From: Amoebidium appalachense
Taxonomy: Eukaryota > Ichthyosporea
Assembly (NCBI GenBank): GCA_963693365.1
Contig: CAVNZM010000007.1
Location: 3,472,001-3,536,000, forward strand
Reading direction: 5' to 3'
Length of the DNA stretch: 64,000 nucleotides
Shown: positions 20,290 to 30,803 of the stretch, in pieces
Position numbering within the stretch: position 1 is the stretch's first letter
Layout: each line of letters starts with the position of its first letter
Notes under the pieces: generated by a model
Seen by the model: the letters and a program-made list of their open reading frames with translations, nothing else
Told to the model about the DNA's origin: nothing
The model's database searches: none
Made by a program: the position numbers and the translations under genes

Positions 20290-20622
20290 TGAAAAGAAAA
20301 TATAGCTGTAAAGCTGTAGGTGCTCAACACAGAAGATGTGTCTGTTGCTTGCTGATCTGCTAAAAACTGTCGTGCTTATATACCTAAGGCTACCGATCTG
20401 AGCCAATCAAAATCGATCTAGTGTTATGTGAAATCTGAACCTGAGCGAATCAAACTCGGTCTAGTGATCTGTGGAATCTGATGTTTTGATCGGCTAATAG
20501 GTGCCTGTATGCGGGCAGCCGAACGCGAGCTGCTAAAACACGAAACGAAGCCTACATGGTTATGTTGATATCGGACACCCATCCTACGTGTTTAATGTCA
20601 ATAAAACTCCACAAATAAAACC
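20290..20622 (-). repeat. D1 A1 terminal repeat with promoter
   Basis: Starting at GGTTTTATTTGTGG on minus, this copy of the A repeat carries ATTGG boxes, TATATAAG (20375-20382) and a transcript-start-like region before gag. It has diverged from the D2/D3 A repeats at several positions. Confidence 0.85.
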
Positions 20623-20777
20623 ACTCCTACGCCTATATAATATTTCAGTTGTATTTTTGGGTCGCCACAACGCAGCGGATCGCCACGAAACGGATTGGTT
20701 GGAAATCACATGTTCGGCGCGCGGGCGTTGTGTGCGGCACATGCTTCGCAATACACCATTTAACATGTGGTCACATC
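20623..20777. other. 155-bp spacer between head-to-head D1 and D2
   Basis: No ORF or repeat copy was seen. The spacer includes TATATAATATTT and two CGCCACRACG-like words. It may be the original insertion locus between the two A1 ends. Confidence 0.6.
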
Positions 20778-21021
20778 GGTTTTATTTATGGAAATTATTG
20801 ACATAAATATTTTTCTGGGTAAACACGTAGGATGGGTGTCCGATATCAACAGGCTTCGTTTCATGTTTTAGCAGTTCGCGTTCGGCTGCCCGCATACGGG
20901 CACCTATTAGCCGATCAAAACATCAGATTCCACAGATCACTAGACCGAGTTTGATTGGCTCAGGATAAGATATCACAAAACACTAGATCGGTTTTGATTG
21001 GCTCAGTTCGGCAGCCTTAGG

Positions 21022-21029
21022 TATATAAG
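21022..21029 (+). promoter_or_regulatory. D2 TATA box (TATATAAG)
   Basis: TATATAAG lies about 120 bp upstream of the gag ATG (21150), preceded by two ATTGG boxes in inverted CCAAT orientation. The arrangement is repeated in every A copy, including D3 (23839-23846) and the outward-facing A2 of D5 (53691-53698). Confidence 0.7.
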
Positions 21030-21149
21030 CACGACAGTTTTTAGCAGATCAGCAAGCAACAACACATCCTCTGTGTTTAGCACCTACAGCTTTACAGCTA
21101 TATATTCCTTTTTCATTTCTTCTCCCTATCTTTCCCTACGCCGGTCAGC

Positions 21150-21710
21150 ATGCAGCCGAAAAAGCGCCAGGCCTCAGCCGCCGCCCCTACCGCGGCACCT
21201 AAGCGCCTGACCCGCAGCGACCTCCGCCACAGGCTGACCAACGCATCACTCGCCTCAGCACGCGATACCCGTGGGACCAGATCCACAACTGTGACGTATA
21301 CGCCCGAACCGTTGCCCACCAACAGGGTCGGGCTCCGATCGAGTGTCCCAACCTGCTCGCCCAACTCCACCAGGATCTCCTCCTGCCACCCACTCTGCTC
21401 ATCCCGGACGCATGTCAGCGTTGCGGCTTTCCCGAGCACCCCAGCGCGGCCTGCCCCATGTACCCCAAGCCCGGCTGTGGTCTTGATGGTTTCGAGCCCC
21501 CCCACAAGCCCGGCGGGGGACAAACCCCCCAACCGACCCGGCCCGCAACCCGGCCCGGCACCACCGGCCCGACCCGTGGATCTACCCGCAACACACTGCA
21601 GGAATTTCCACAACGGTCGGTCCTGCGCTAAGCAGCCCTGCCCCTTCTCCCACGTTTGCCCGCTCTGCTCTGGCACACACCCCCGCAAAGACTGCAAGCA
21701 CAATGCCTAG
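21150..21710 (+). pseudogene. D2 gag, central deletion
   Basis: The N terminus (QPKKRQASAAAP, with Gln for Pro at codon 2) is fused at RHRLTNA to a segment near the zinc fingers, losing roughly 200 residues of the capsid-like middle. The join shifts the frame, and an extra C near 21527 restores it. As a result the last ~60 residues with CRNF, CPFSHVCPLCSGTH and CKHNA are in frame again. This rescue is absent from D3. Confidence 0.85.
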
Positions 21711-21977
21711 TCTACGCGCACACCCACACCCACAGATAGAACATAGGGGCTAGGAGCTAGGTTACACGGGTCCAAGGACACGGAGCTCGGGAAAAACGGG
21801 GCACTAGGGCTGAGTAACATTTTTCGCAGGCCAACTACGGCGCCCGCGCGCGCCAAGAATAAATGTCCCTACACAAAGACGTTATTCTGGCCACTGCACA
21901 TAAATATACTCCCCCTCCCATCCCACGAGCCTCCCCCCCTTACACTCACCTAGCGCTCCCTCCCTTCTTCTAACTCT

Positions 21978-22089
21978 GTGTACGCCCACACCCGCGCGTG
22001 CTCGGGCATCCCCTGCACAGGGCCCCGCTGCCCTCCCTGCAAACCCTCCCTCGGGCCCAGCTGCCCTACTCTAACCCCCCGGGGCCTTG

Positions 22090-22124
<35 letters not shown>

Positions 22125-22293
22125 ATGCCGGGATGTCCCCGAGGGTGCCCCACCCTTGCTAACCACCCCCTTCCCCCGAGGCTCAGCCCCGGTGGCCCGC
22201 CCGCTGCCCCAGCACCACGTTGACACCTCCCGCCTCCGGGAGCTGCTGGCCCCCCTACCCAGCCCAATCATTCGCCGCGCAGCTACTCCGTAA
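21978..22293 (+). pseudogene. D2 RT ORF N-terminal remnant
   Basis: The Pro/Cys-rich leader and C-run (22095-22123) of the RT ORF are kept. The sequence then passes from FAAQLL directly to RNQLP, which in D4/D5 lies at the end of RNase H, so RT and RNase H are deleted. The deletion endpoints differ from those in D1. Confidence 0.85.
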
Positions 22294-22452
22294 CCAACTT
22301 CCCCGGACCCGACGACTCCGACCTTACCTGCAACCGGAGCCCTGCCCCTTCCCCTTCTGGGTCCACAAGTTCCTATCCCTTCCCCTGGGCTCACCCCCCC
22401 CCCCCCCCCCCCCCCCCCCCCAGATCTCCCCTTCCGGAGCAACGCTGGCCGA

Positions 22453-23476
22453 TTGGCCCCCCACTTTGCTCCGGCCGAGCTGCTTCGTGCCACCACTACC
22501 CTGCAGGAATGCCAGGCCCTGAGTCTCAACCTCGACTCTCGGGCCTTTTACTCCAGGGTACAAAAAGTGTTCATCGATTTTTGTGTGGCATCTCGGCTGC
22601 AATCCTCCGCCGGGTCCTCCCTCCCGGCCTCCCCCCACACGGTGCAGATTTTTCTCGCCTGGTGTGCCCAACGAGGGGTACAGGCCTCTTCCTTGGCCGG
22701 CTACAATTCAGCCATCACCAGACTCCACCTCGACATGGGCCTCCCTGCTCCCTACCCCCACGACAAGTCTCTGGCCTGGTTCTTCCGAGGGGTGGGCAGA
22801 TGGCAGCTTTCTCACAACATCCGACCCCGATCATCCACCAGGGAGCCCCTCCTGCCCTCCCACCTTAGCCTACTCCATGGCCAGTGCCCCACCAAGGCCT
22901 CCTCGGCTAATCTACGGCTATGGACGGCCCTCATCGTCGGTTTCTGTGGTCTCCTCCATTCGGGGGAATTTACCTCCAAAACCCTGACTTCCTTTGACCC
23001 GTCCCGTCACGTTAAACGGAAAGACGTGACCTTCACCTACACCCCCACCGGTCCCATGCCACCCTCCACCTGCCAACCTCTAAGACGGATGTACAGGCCC
23101 GAGGTGTCAACGTCACTCTAGCTGCCCTGCCCCTCACCCACTTCTCCCCAGCCCATCTCCTCCGGCAGTTCCTGGATACAACGTCCGGTCAACCCAACGA
23201 CCCCCTCTTCAGTCTCGGTGGCATCCCCTACACCAAGAGTGCTTTCTCTGCCGATTTCCGTGCCCTCCTCTCCCGGGCAGGCCTCTCACCCTCCCGGTTT
23301 GCCGGACACAGCCTCCGCATCGGGGGGGCCACAGCACTGGCTGAGGCCGGGGTCGACGACTCCCGGATCAAACAACTCGGCAGGTGGTCCTCCGACTGTT
23401 TCCTGATCTATACCCGACTTCGTCCGGCCTCCATTGCTGCCACTACCACACGTGTATTCGCCTCTATTCTTAAGTG
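22453..23476 (+). pseudogene. D2 tyrosine recombinase, frameshifted, catalytic Arg lost
   Basis: The YR frame has no ATG (TTG at 22453). The first catalytic Arg, GLLRSGEF in D4/D5, is His here (GLLHSGEF). About 7 nt are missing after the codons for TPTG, which throws the HxxR/Tyr part (FAGHSLRIGG, IYTRL) out of frame up to the stop at 23474-23476. Both changes predict an inactive recombinase. Confidence 0.88.
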
Positions 23477-23506
23477 AAACCTTTGGAGCAAGCATACTGC
23501 TCTCGT

Positions 23507-23593
23507 GCCGTGGTTTACAACCATTGCAGGTTCACTTTCGTCCAAGGGGATGTCCCCCTAGAGGCAACACACGTCCCGGAGTAGTTTTCATAG
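23507..23593 (+). repeat. D2 B1 repeat (87 bp)
   Basis: GCCGTGGTTTACAACCATTG... to TTTTCATAG, identical to the B repeats of D3, D4 and D5 at the positions compared. It is the right-hand half of the split direct repeat and lies immediately before an A repeat. Confidence 0.9.
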
Positions 23594-23966
23594 AGGTTTT
23601 ATTTGTGGAAATTATTGACATAAATATTTTTCTGGGTAAACACGTAGGATGGGTGTCCGATATCAACAGGCTTCGTTTCATGTTTTAGCAGTTCGCGTTC
23701 GGCTGCCCGCATACGGGCACCTATTAGCCGATCAAAACATCAGATTCCACAGATCACTAGACCGAGTTTGATTGGCACAGGATTAGATTTCACATAACAC
23801 TAGATCGGTTTTGATTGGCTCAGTTCGGCAGCCTTAGGTATATAAGCACGACAGTTTTTAGCAGATCAGCAAGCAACAACACATCCTCTGTGTTTAGCAC
23901 CTACAGCTTTACAGCTATATTTTCTTTTTTCATTTCTTCTCCCTATCTTTCCCTACGCCGGTCAGC

Positions 23967-24526
23967 ATGCAGCCGAAAAAGCGCCAGGCCTCAGCCGCCG
24001 CCCCTACCGCGGCACCTAAGCGCCTGACCCGCAGCGACCTCCGCCACAGGCTGACCAACGCATCACTCGCCTCAGCACGCGATACCCGTGGGACCAGATC
24101 CACAACTATGACGTATACGCCCGAACCGTTGCCCACCAACAGGGTCGGGCTCCGATCGAGTGTCCCAACCTGCTCGCCCAACTCCACCAGGATCTCCTCC
24201 TGCCACCCACTCTGCTCATCCCGGACGCATGTCAGCGTTGCGGCTTCCCCGAGCACCCCAGCGCGGCCTGCCCCATGTACCCCAAGCCCGGCTGTGGTCT
24301 TGATGGTTTCGAGCCCCCCCACAAGCCCGGCGGGGGACAAACCCCCAACCGACCCGGCCCGCAACCCGGCCCGGCACCACCGGCCCGACCCGTGGATCTA
24401 CCCGCAACACACTGCAGGAATTTCCACAACGGTCGGTCCTGCGCTAAGCAGCCCTGCCCCTTCTCCCACGTTTGCCCGCTCTGCTCTGGCACACACCCCC
24501 GCAAAGACTGCAAGCACAATGCCTAG
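23967..24526 (+). pseudogene. D3 gag, central deletion
   Basis: It has the same deletion junction as D2 after RHRLTNA. Without the compensating C, the 23967 frame misses the zinc fingers; these are encoded in another frame (24275-24526) ending KDCKHNA. The ATG is in the context CAGCATGCAG. It is a decayed capsid gene. Confidence 0.85.
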
Positions 24527-24792
24527 TCTACGCGCACACCCACACCCACAGATAGAACATAGGGGCTAGGAGCTAGGTTACACGGGTCCAAGGACACGGA
24601 GCTCGGGAAAAACGGGGCACTAGGGCTGAGTAACATTTTTCGCAGGCCAACTACGGCGCCCGCGCGCCAAGAATAAAAGTCCCTACACAAAGACGTTATT
24701 CTGGCCACTGCACATAAATATACTCCCCCCCCCATCCCACGAGCCTCCCCCCCTTACACTCACCTAGCGCTCCCTCCCCTTCTTCTAACTCT

Positions 24793-24904
24793 GTGTACGC
24801 CCACACCCGCGCGTGCTCGGGCATCCCCTGCACAGGGCCCCGCTGCCCTCCCTGCAAACCCTCCCTCGGGCCCAGCTGCCCTACTCTAACCCCCCGGGGC
24901 CTTG

Positions 24905-24939
<35 letters not shown>

Positions 24940-25107
24940 ATGCCGGGATGTCCCCGAGGGTGCCCCACCCTTGCTAACCACCCCTTCCCCCGAGGCTCAG
25001 CCCCGGTGGCCCGCCCGCTGCCCCAGCACCACGTTGACACCTCCCGCCTCCGGGAGCTGCTGGCCCCCCTACCCAGCCCAATCATTCGCCGCGCAGCTAC
25101 TCCGTAA
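24793..25107 (+). pseudogene. D3 RT ORF N-terminal remnant
   Basis: As in D2, with a C-run of about 33 nt (24908-24940) and the same FAAQLL to RNQLP deletion. The shared junction shows that D2 and D3 descend from one deleted element. Confidence 0.85.
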
Positions 25108-25262
25108 CCAACTTCCCCGGACCCGACGACTCCGACCTTACCTGCAACCGGAGCCCTGCCCCTTCCCCTTCTGGGTCCACAAGTTCCTATCCCTTCCCCT
25201 GGGCTCACCCCCCCCCCCCCCCCCCCCCCCCAGATCTCCCCTTCCGGAGCAACGCTGGCCGA

Positions 25263-26287
25263 TTGGCCCCCCACTTTGCTCCGGCCGAGCTGCTTCGTGC
25301 CACCACTACCCTGCAGGAATGCCAGGCCCTGAGTCTCAACCTCGACTCTCGGGCCTTTTACTCCAGGGTACAAAAAGTGTTCATCGATTTTTGTGTGGCA
25401 TCTCGGCTGCAATCCTCCGCCGGGTCCTCCCTCCCGGCCTCCCCCCACACGGTGCAGATTTTTCTCGCCTGGTGTGCCCAACGAGGGGTACAGGCCTCTT
25501 CCTTGGCCGGCTACAATTCAGCCATCACCAGACTCCACCTCGACATGGGCCTCCCTGCTCCCTACCCCCACGACAAGTCTCTGGCCTGGTTCTTCCGAGG
25601 GGTGGGCAGATGGCAGCTTTCTCACAACATCCGACCCCGATCATCCACCAGGGAGCCCCTCCTGCCCTCCCACCTTAGCCTACTCCATGGCCAGTGCCCC
25701 ACCAAGGCCTCCTCGGCTAATCTACGGCTATGGACGGCCCTCATCGTCGGTTTCTGTGGTCTCCTCCATTCGGGGGGAATTTACCTCCAAAACCCTGACT
25801 TCCTTTGACCCGTCCCGTCACGTTAAACGGAAAGACGTGACCTTCACCTACACCCCCACCGGTCCCATGCCACCCTCCACCTGCCAACCTCTAAGACGGA
25901 TGTACAGGCCCGAGGTGTCAACGTCACTCTAGCTGCCCTGCCCCTCACCCACTTCTCCCCAGCCCATCTCCTCCGGCAGTTCCTGGATACAACGTCCGGT
26001 CAACCCAACGACCCCCTCTTCAGTCTCGGTGGCATCCCCTACACCAAGAGTGCTTTCTCTGCCGATTTCCGTGCCCTCCTCTCCCGGGCAGGCCTCTCAC
26101 CCCCCCGGTTTGCCGGACACAGCCTCCGCATCGGGGGGGCCACAGCACTGGCTGAGGCCGGGGTCGACGACTCCCGGATCAAACAACTCGGCAGGTGGTC
26201 CTCCGACTGTTTCCTGATCTATACCCGACTTCGTCCGGCCTCCATTGCTGCCACTACCACACGTGTATTCGCCTCTATTCTTAAGTG
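25263..26287 (+). pseudogene. D3 tyrosine recombinase, frameshifted, catalytic Arg lost
   Basis: It carries the same Arg-to-His change (LLHSGG) and the same 7-nt loss as D2. An additional G in the following G-run (near 25773) adds another frameshift. The downstream HSLRIGG and IYTRL codons are intact but out of frame. Stop TGA at 26285-26287. Confidence 0.88.
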
Positions 26288-26317
26288 AAACCTTTGGAGC
26301 AAGCATACTGCTCTCGT

Positions 26318-26962
26318 GCCGTGGTTTACAACCATTGCAGGTTCACTTTCGTCCAAGGGGATGTCCCCCTAGAGGCAACACACGTCCCGGAGTAGTTTTC
26401 ATAGAGGTTTTATTTGTGGAAATTATTGACATAAATATTTTTCTGGGTAAACACGTAGGATGGGTGTCCGATATCAACAGGCTTCGTTTCATGTTTTAGC
26501 AGTTCGCGTTCGGCTGCCCGCATACGGGCACCTATTAGCCGATCAAAACATCAGATTCCACAGATCACTAGACCGAGTTTGATTGGCTCAGGATAAGATT
26601 TCACATAACACTAGATCGGTTTTGATTGGCTCAGTTCGGCAGCCTTAGGTATATAAGCACGACAGTTTTTAGCAGATCAGCAAGCAACAACACATCCTCT
26701 GTGTTTAGCACCTACAGCTTTACAGCTATATTTTCTTTTTCACCCACCCACCTACACCCTACACTCAACCCCCATTGATCCCCACATACGTGCTGTTTTT
26801 TCACGGGGCGAAGACTTCCCCCGTTTTTTTGGGCACAAGGACCTCACGGATCAATAAATTGATGACTGGGGGCTTGCCGTGGTTTACAACCATTGCAGGT
26901 TCACTTTCGTCCAAGGGGATGTCCCCCTAGAGGCAACACACGTCCCGGAGTAGTTTTCATAG
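26318..26962 (+). repeat. D3 right terminus: B1-A2-unique-B2
   Basis: B1 is 26318-26404, A2 26405-26742, the unique part 26743-26875 and B2 26876-26962. The unique part contains an AATAAA-type signal (TCAATAAATTGA) and a GGGG(C)GAAG/CTTCCCC stem. It is found only at right ends (also D4 and D5). The A2 promoter points out of the element, as in an LTR. Confidence 0.88.
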
Positions 26963-28430
26963 TATTTACATAATTGGAATTATATGAATATTGTTTTTCA
27001 TTCATTCGAAACTTTTTTACTTTCTATGTTAATGATATTACATATTGTGTCATGTCACATACCCAAAGGCCTCTAAAACGGACCATATCATCAGCAATCT
27101 TGCCGAAACATCCGGAACCCATAAAAGATACATTGAAGATATCCATATACTCAAACCCATCCTGAACATAACCCTACATCTAGTTCATGGGTTTAAGATA
27201 TGTAAATATAAATGGATATTAATCTTGGATATCTACGGCTAATATGTATATAGATATCTGTTAAAACCCTGATATCCATTGGATAACTACTGTTAGGGAT
27301 CCACTAGATATCCACGGGAAACGTGATATCCAGTGGATATCGAACACTAGATATGCAAATACACATGCACAACATATATACTGGATATGCAACGAAGGTA
27401 TCCAGTGACTGGAAACCTGCCGAAAACCCTATCCATTATGATACGTAATATATATATATATAACGTCATATAAAAGGTGCACAATCGAGATCCAATTGAT
27501 ATGCTGTGGGTAACCTAAATCATATGTAATTGATACAAAAGAGATGTAATTTGATATGCAATACATATAGCCTATGTTGTGCATAGATTTATTACCGAAA
27601 ATGAGGTTCATTAGATATACTGATAGCTATGTATATAGGCATAGAATACCTATATTGACTATATACAGTCAGGTGACCAATAGACCTCATAATAGTTGCC
27701 AAGTAGACCAAAGCATAGATATCCAACATGCATCCCAGTATATATGCACTGGATCAGTAAATGAACAACGAAAATGGATGTGATAGACGACCAAAAGACA
27801 CCCTTTAGATATCGGCCCTTGCATATATTATATATATAAATAGACATATAGGCAGAAATCCGAACAACGTGTCTGGATATGTATTCTATATCCACAGTGA
27901 TATCTAATACTCATCCGTTGCATGTATATCCTAAGGACTAATCTAATAATAATGAGTGATATCCGAGAATCGGATATCATCACTTCCGTGTCTGGATATG
28001 CACTAGATATCCAGTTTGATATAATTAAGCAGTCCATTAAATATATATCTCGATGAGTAGTCTAATATATAAATGATGCCCAATTGGATATGCAATATCC
28101 CCCCCCCCCCCCCCCCCCCCCCCCCCCGTTGTTGGGATCCTGGCACTTGCTCAACGACGGCAGCACAAGTCTTTATGTACACGTCATGCCCCACAGGAGC
28201 ATGACCAGTTTTATCTAAGTCATGCTCACCAGGAGCATATGACACACAATCCAACCCTTACTTTTGATTATGAACTATTACAGGGTCCAGTGACCCTCCT
28301 GCTTACAAACTACACATGTTTTTTTGTTACTACAGTAAGACGTATTAATAAAGAAAAAAAAAAACACAAGATCAACTTGAACACACTGGGCACAATCAAA
28401 GATAATTGTTTGGGGGGGGGGGGGTTTAAT
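26963..28430. other. AT-rich spacer dominated by GATATCC words
   Basis: From about 27130 to 28090 the words GGATAT and ATATCC occur well over a dozen times, several as palindromic pairs such as GATATCCAGTGGATATC. C-run at 28098-28127. No ORF in this stretch looks coding. A truncated CCHC-like string (CVVCKQEGHW, minus, near 28290) ends in a stop and is not supported further. Confidence 0.65.
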
Positions 28431-28439
28431 CTTCCTTGC

Positions 28440-28892
28440 TTTTTTTGGTGAAGCGTTCCTCATCCGAGGCTCCTCCTTATTGCGCACCCTCTTCTTGCTG
28501 CCCTCATCCTCGCTGCCCTCGGCCTCGCTGCCCTCGGCCCCATCGCGCTCGCTGACGTCGCCGTCCCTGTCCCCCTCTTCCTCGCTGACATCAGCGTTCT
28601 TCACTTGCTCACGCTCGCTAGTCTCATCCTCGGGCTCGCTGTTGCTGCCATCTCCGCTGACCTGGCCACCGCTGCCGTCAGCCTCAACCGCATCCTCATC
28701 ACGGCCGCCGTCGTTGTCAGACCCCGGCTGCAAGGGGGAGACGGGGGGCTGCAGTTCTTGCTCGCCTGGGCTGTCATCCTTGTTGGCGTTGCCCCCCTTG
28801 CCCACCTCTAAGGCCACCTTGGCCTTGGCGCTTGCAGCCCTCTCGGCCAACTTCTTGGCCTGGTACTGGTCAGCCTTGAGCCTGAACTTGAC
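28440..28892 (-). CDS. Acidic/basic low-complexity exon (unknown protein)
   Basis: On minus a CCCAAGATCAG acceptor is followed in phase 0 by VKFRLKADQYQAKKLAERAA, a likely coiled coil. A long Glu/Asp/Ser/Gly-rich region follows (for example DVSEEEGDRDGDVSERDGAE), then a basic end (KKRVRNKEEPRMRNASPKKA). Such charge-patterned tails are common in nuclear or chromatin proteins, but no domain is recognised. The 3' limit is unclear because the frame runs on into a C-run at about 28410-28425. Confidence 0.5.
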
Positions 28893-28966
28893 CTGATCTT
28901 GGGCGGAGGGAGGAGGGGGCGGTGGGTGGGGGGTTGGGGGGGGGGGGGGGGGGTAAATGTTGGTAC

Positions 28967-29024
28967 CCAATATGTTTCAAGTCCAACAGCTATGTAAGAA
29001 GGATCAACTGAACACCCATCTAAC
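28967..29024 (-). CDS. Candidate upstream exon of the acidic gene
   Basis: On minus a CTTGTTAG acceptor precedes codons for DGCSVDPSYIAVGLETYW, ending phase 0 at TTGG|GTACCA. A poly-C run begins 13 nt after the donor, and the next acceptor (28893) opens the acidic exon in the same phase. Both splice sites are inferred by eye. Confidence 0.35.
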
Positions 29025-29455
29025 AAGGTGTATACGGGGTGAAGCAGGCGACAGTTCCCTAGTAGTAAGCAGGATTCTACATCAGCAAACTTCCCCGTGG
29101 TATTGCCAATATTGTGAGGCTATTATCTATTGCCAATATCGTAAAAACACCAGATTAATACTGAAGTAATATCACTTATCCATTGCCAATGTATTGCGAG
29201 TAGAGATTTTCTGTGGTAGAGACGCTATAGAAGTGTAATAGACTGTAATATTGACGTAATATCGGCATAATATTTTTATATTATTGTCATACCATGTCAG
29301 GTCTGTTGGAGTGCAGACTTACGCTCACTCCACAATATGTGTATGTTAGCTTTACAATTGGTTCCGTGTACACAGACACACGCTGACACTCGATCACCAC
29401 ATGCACATCTGCATAGTTGAGGAATGTTGCCAATTGTGTTTTGACTGCAAACGAT
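29025..29455. other. Spacer with CAATAT and GTAATA words
   Basis: The sequence is AT-rich with repeated TTGCCAATAT and GTAATAT strings. No convincing gene. It leads into the promoter-like segment at 29456. Confidence 0.55.
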
Positions 29456-29555
29456 TGGTTCACTGGTCCCAGAGATCTCTAAATGAAAGTAACCAATCCG
29501 ATTAGCGCCTGGCATCCGGATTACATTCCAGACTGCTGCCCCACGGGTATATAAG
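29456..29555 (+). promoter_or_regulatory. CCAAT/TATA promoter
   Basis: ATTGG at 29456-29460, CCAAT at 29493-29497 and TATATAAG at 29548-29555 have polymerase II promoter spacing. The first ATG follows 24 bp after the TATA box, which is very short, so transcription may start near or within the 13-bp repeats. Confidence 0.55.
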
Positions 29556-29578
29556 CCACGCCTCTGCCAGGTGCAGAC

Positions 29579-29620
29579 ATGGAGTTCAGTCATGGAGTTC
29601 AGTCATGGAGTTCAGTCATG
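29579..29620 (+). repeat. 13-bp tandem repeat with an ATG in each copy
   Basis: ATGGAGTTCAGTC is repeated at 29579, 29592 and 29605, and a fourth ATGGAGTT starts at 29618. Because 13 is not a multiple of three, the successive ATGs fall in all three frames. Confidence 0.9.
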
Positions 29621-29787
29621 GAGTTAACACACTGAAAGCAGTAAAAAAACGGGTCAGCGCCCAAGCGCGCCACGACGACCCTAGTCACAGCGGACTCTAC
29701 TTCCAACAAGGTCTACCACCAATAACTATATACCGTATGAGTAATGTACTGGCAATATCCCAAAATGCGTGTATGTGTGCCTATTAA
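29605..29787 (+). CDS. Small ORF or first exon downstream of the promoter
   Basis: The third repeat ATG opens 60 codons beginning MEFSHGVNTLKAVKKRVSAQ, a basic peptide of normal composition. A possible AAG|GTCTAC donor near 29711 would make it a first exon of about 36 codons. Copia-2 inserted 90 bp beyond the stop, so any downstream gene is separated by 6.7 kb. Function unknown. Confidence 0.35.
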   Translation: MEFSHGVNTLKAVKKRVSAQARHDDPSHSGLYFQQGLPPITIYRMSNVLAISQNACMCAY

Positions 29788-29877
29788 CAATACAATTTCG
29801 ATATTGTCAATGTACTTATTCGGTATTATACTATTGCTTGCGGAGTATTGTCAATACGTTATGAATATATAAAATGT

Positions 29878-30803
29878 TGTTGTAATACGTAGTATTTACA
29901 TATGGTAAGATCTTCTCAGTTTGTGTTATGTTTCAGTTCATATGCTTAGTGTAAATGCCACACTCCTATTATGTAAAGTGTAGCATCGATCTCCGATATG
30001 CTTGTATACTTGTAATCGTGTTGTATCGGCTTTAATCGTGTGTTGTAATATCGATTAGAATATTTATATGTGTGTACACGGATCCACCCACTCAGGGAGA
30101 GACGTGTACATGTTCGTGTGTACATAAATATCTCTGGTTATAGTTATGCTATTGCTATCTTGTTTGTTGATCTGTGCTCTCTTTTCCTTCCTCTTTCTCC
30201 TTCCTTATTTTCTTTTCTTTCTCTCTTTGTCTTCATGTGTATAATCGTATTTCTTTTCTACTAATATATGTTAGGTAGATTTGTGTTACTTAATACGTGT
30301 TCATTGGACGGTAACACACTTAGGCTACACTTAGAATAGCATGTGTGTTTAGACTTCATTAATTTACTTTAGTTTTCATGTGTTGCCGGGCTTTAACCAA
30401 TCATCAAGGTTAAGTGTGATATGTCTGAGTCTTTGCAGTATGTCATAGGTTAGAACTTCCTTGATGATGACACGAGTTGACCTTAACTAGTGTCTGTGTC
30501 ATATCGTGTGCGTCTCCGCCTACCGGATCTCTCTGAAAGCAATTAGGTTCTTCGTGATTGGTTTCTATTAGAGATAGATCTGATTTCCGACTGGTCGGAA
30601 ATCATGTATGGATTGGACTTAGAGGAATTTCAGGTATTTATTCGGAGATCAGAATAAATTCAGTTCAGTCGTGTCTAAACATTGATGTCTGTTGTGTACA
30701 CTGCTCCGATCGTTCCGTGTTTTGTTGTTGTGTGTGTCTGTGGTGTTTTTACACTGCACCACTGTGTCTCTGCTTTCATACCAAATACTTATATAATTTA
30801 ACA
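29878..30803 (+). repeat. Copia-2 5' LTR
   Basis: 926 bp, from TGTTGTAATACG to TTTAACA, with copia-like TG...CA ends. It contains a perfect inverted repeat at 30582-30603 (arms GATTTCCGAC and GTCGGAAATC, centre TG). The same palindrome is kept in the 3' LTR (36401-36422) and the copia-1 LTR. Confidence 0.92.

Larger units (their letters stand above)
17306..20622 (-). mobile_element. D1: RT-less tyrosine-recombinase retrotransposon
   Basis: On minus, the order is A1 repeat with promoter (20622-20290), gag with a nonsense codon (20260-19094), an ORF2 remnant lacking RT-RNase H, and a YR gene cut by a copia LTR at 17305. The deletion joins the RT ORF N terminus (RVGPNL) to its C-terminal part (DLHSRSSP), removing all catalytic RT and most RNase H motifs. 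It faces D2 head to head across 155 bp. The family is inferred from D4/D5. Confidence 0.85.
20778..23593 (+). mobile_element. D2: RT-less YR retrotransposon, first unit of a tandem
   Basis: The order is A1 (20778-21115), gag with its middle deleted, an ORF2 remnant without RT, YR, and B1 (23507-23593). D3's A repeat follows immediately with no spacer, so the A copy at 23594 serves both as D2's A2 and D3's A1. D2 and D3 share the same deletions and are nearly identical, with a 2.81-kb period. Confidence 0.88.
23594..26962 (+). mobile_element. D3: RT-less YR retrotransposon, second unit of the tandem
   Basis: The unit has A1 (23594-23932), deleted gag, RT remnant, YR and B1 (26318-26404). It ends with A2 (26405-26742), a 133-bp unique segment and B2 (26876-26962). 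The A1-internal-B1-A2-B2 order is diagnostic of split direct repeats. D3 lacks the gag frame rescue of D2 and has one extra G in YR. It is non-autonomous. Confidence 0.88.

Noticed and set aside
28278-28330. Possible CCHC zinc knuckle (CVVCKQEGHW, minus)
   Set aside because: A stop follows before the last cysteine, and no clear splice site links it to the acidic exon.
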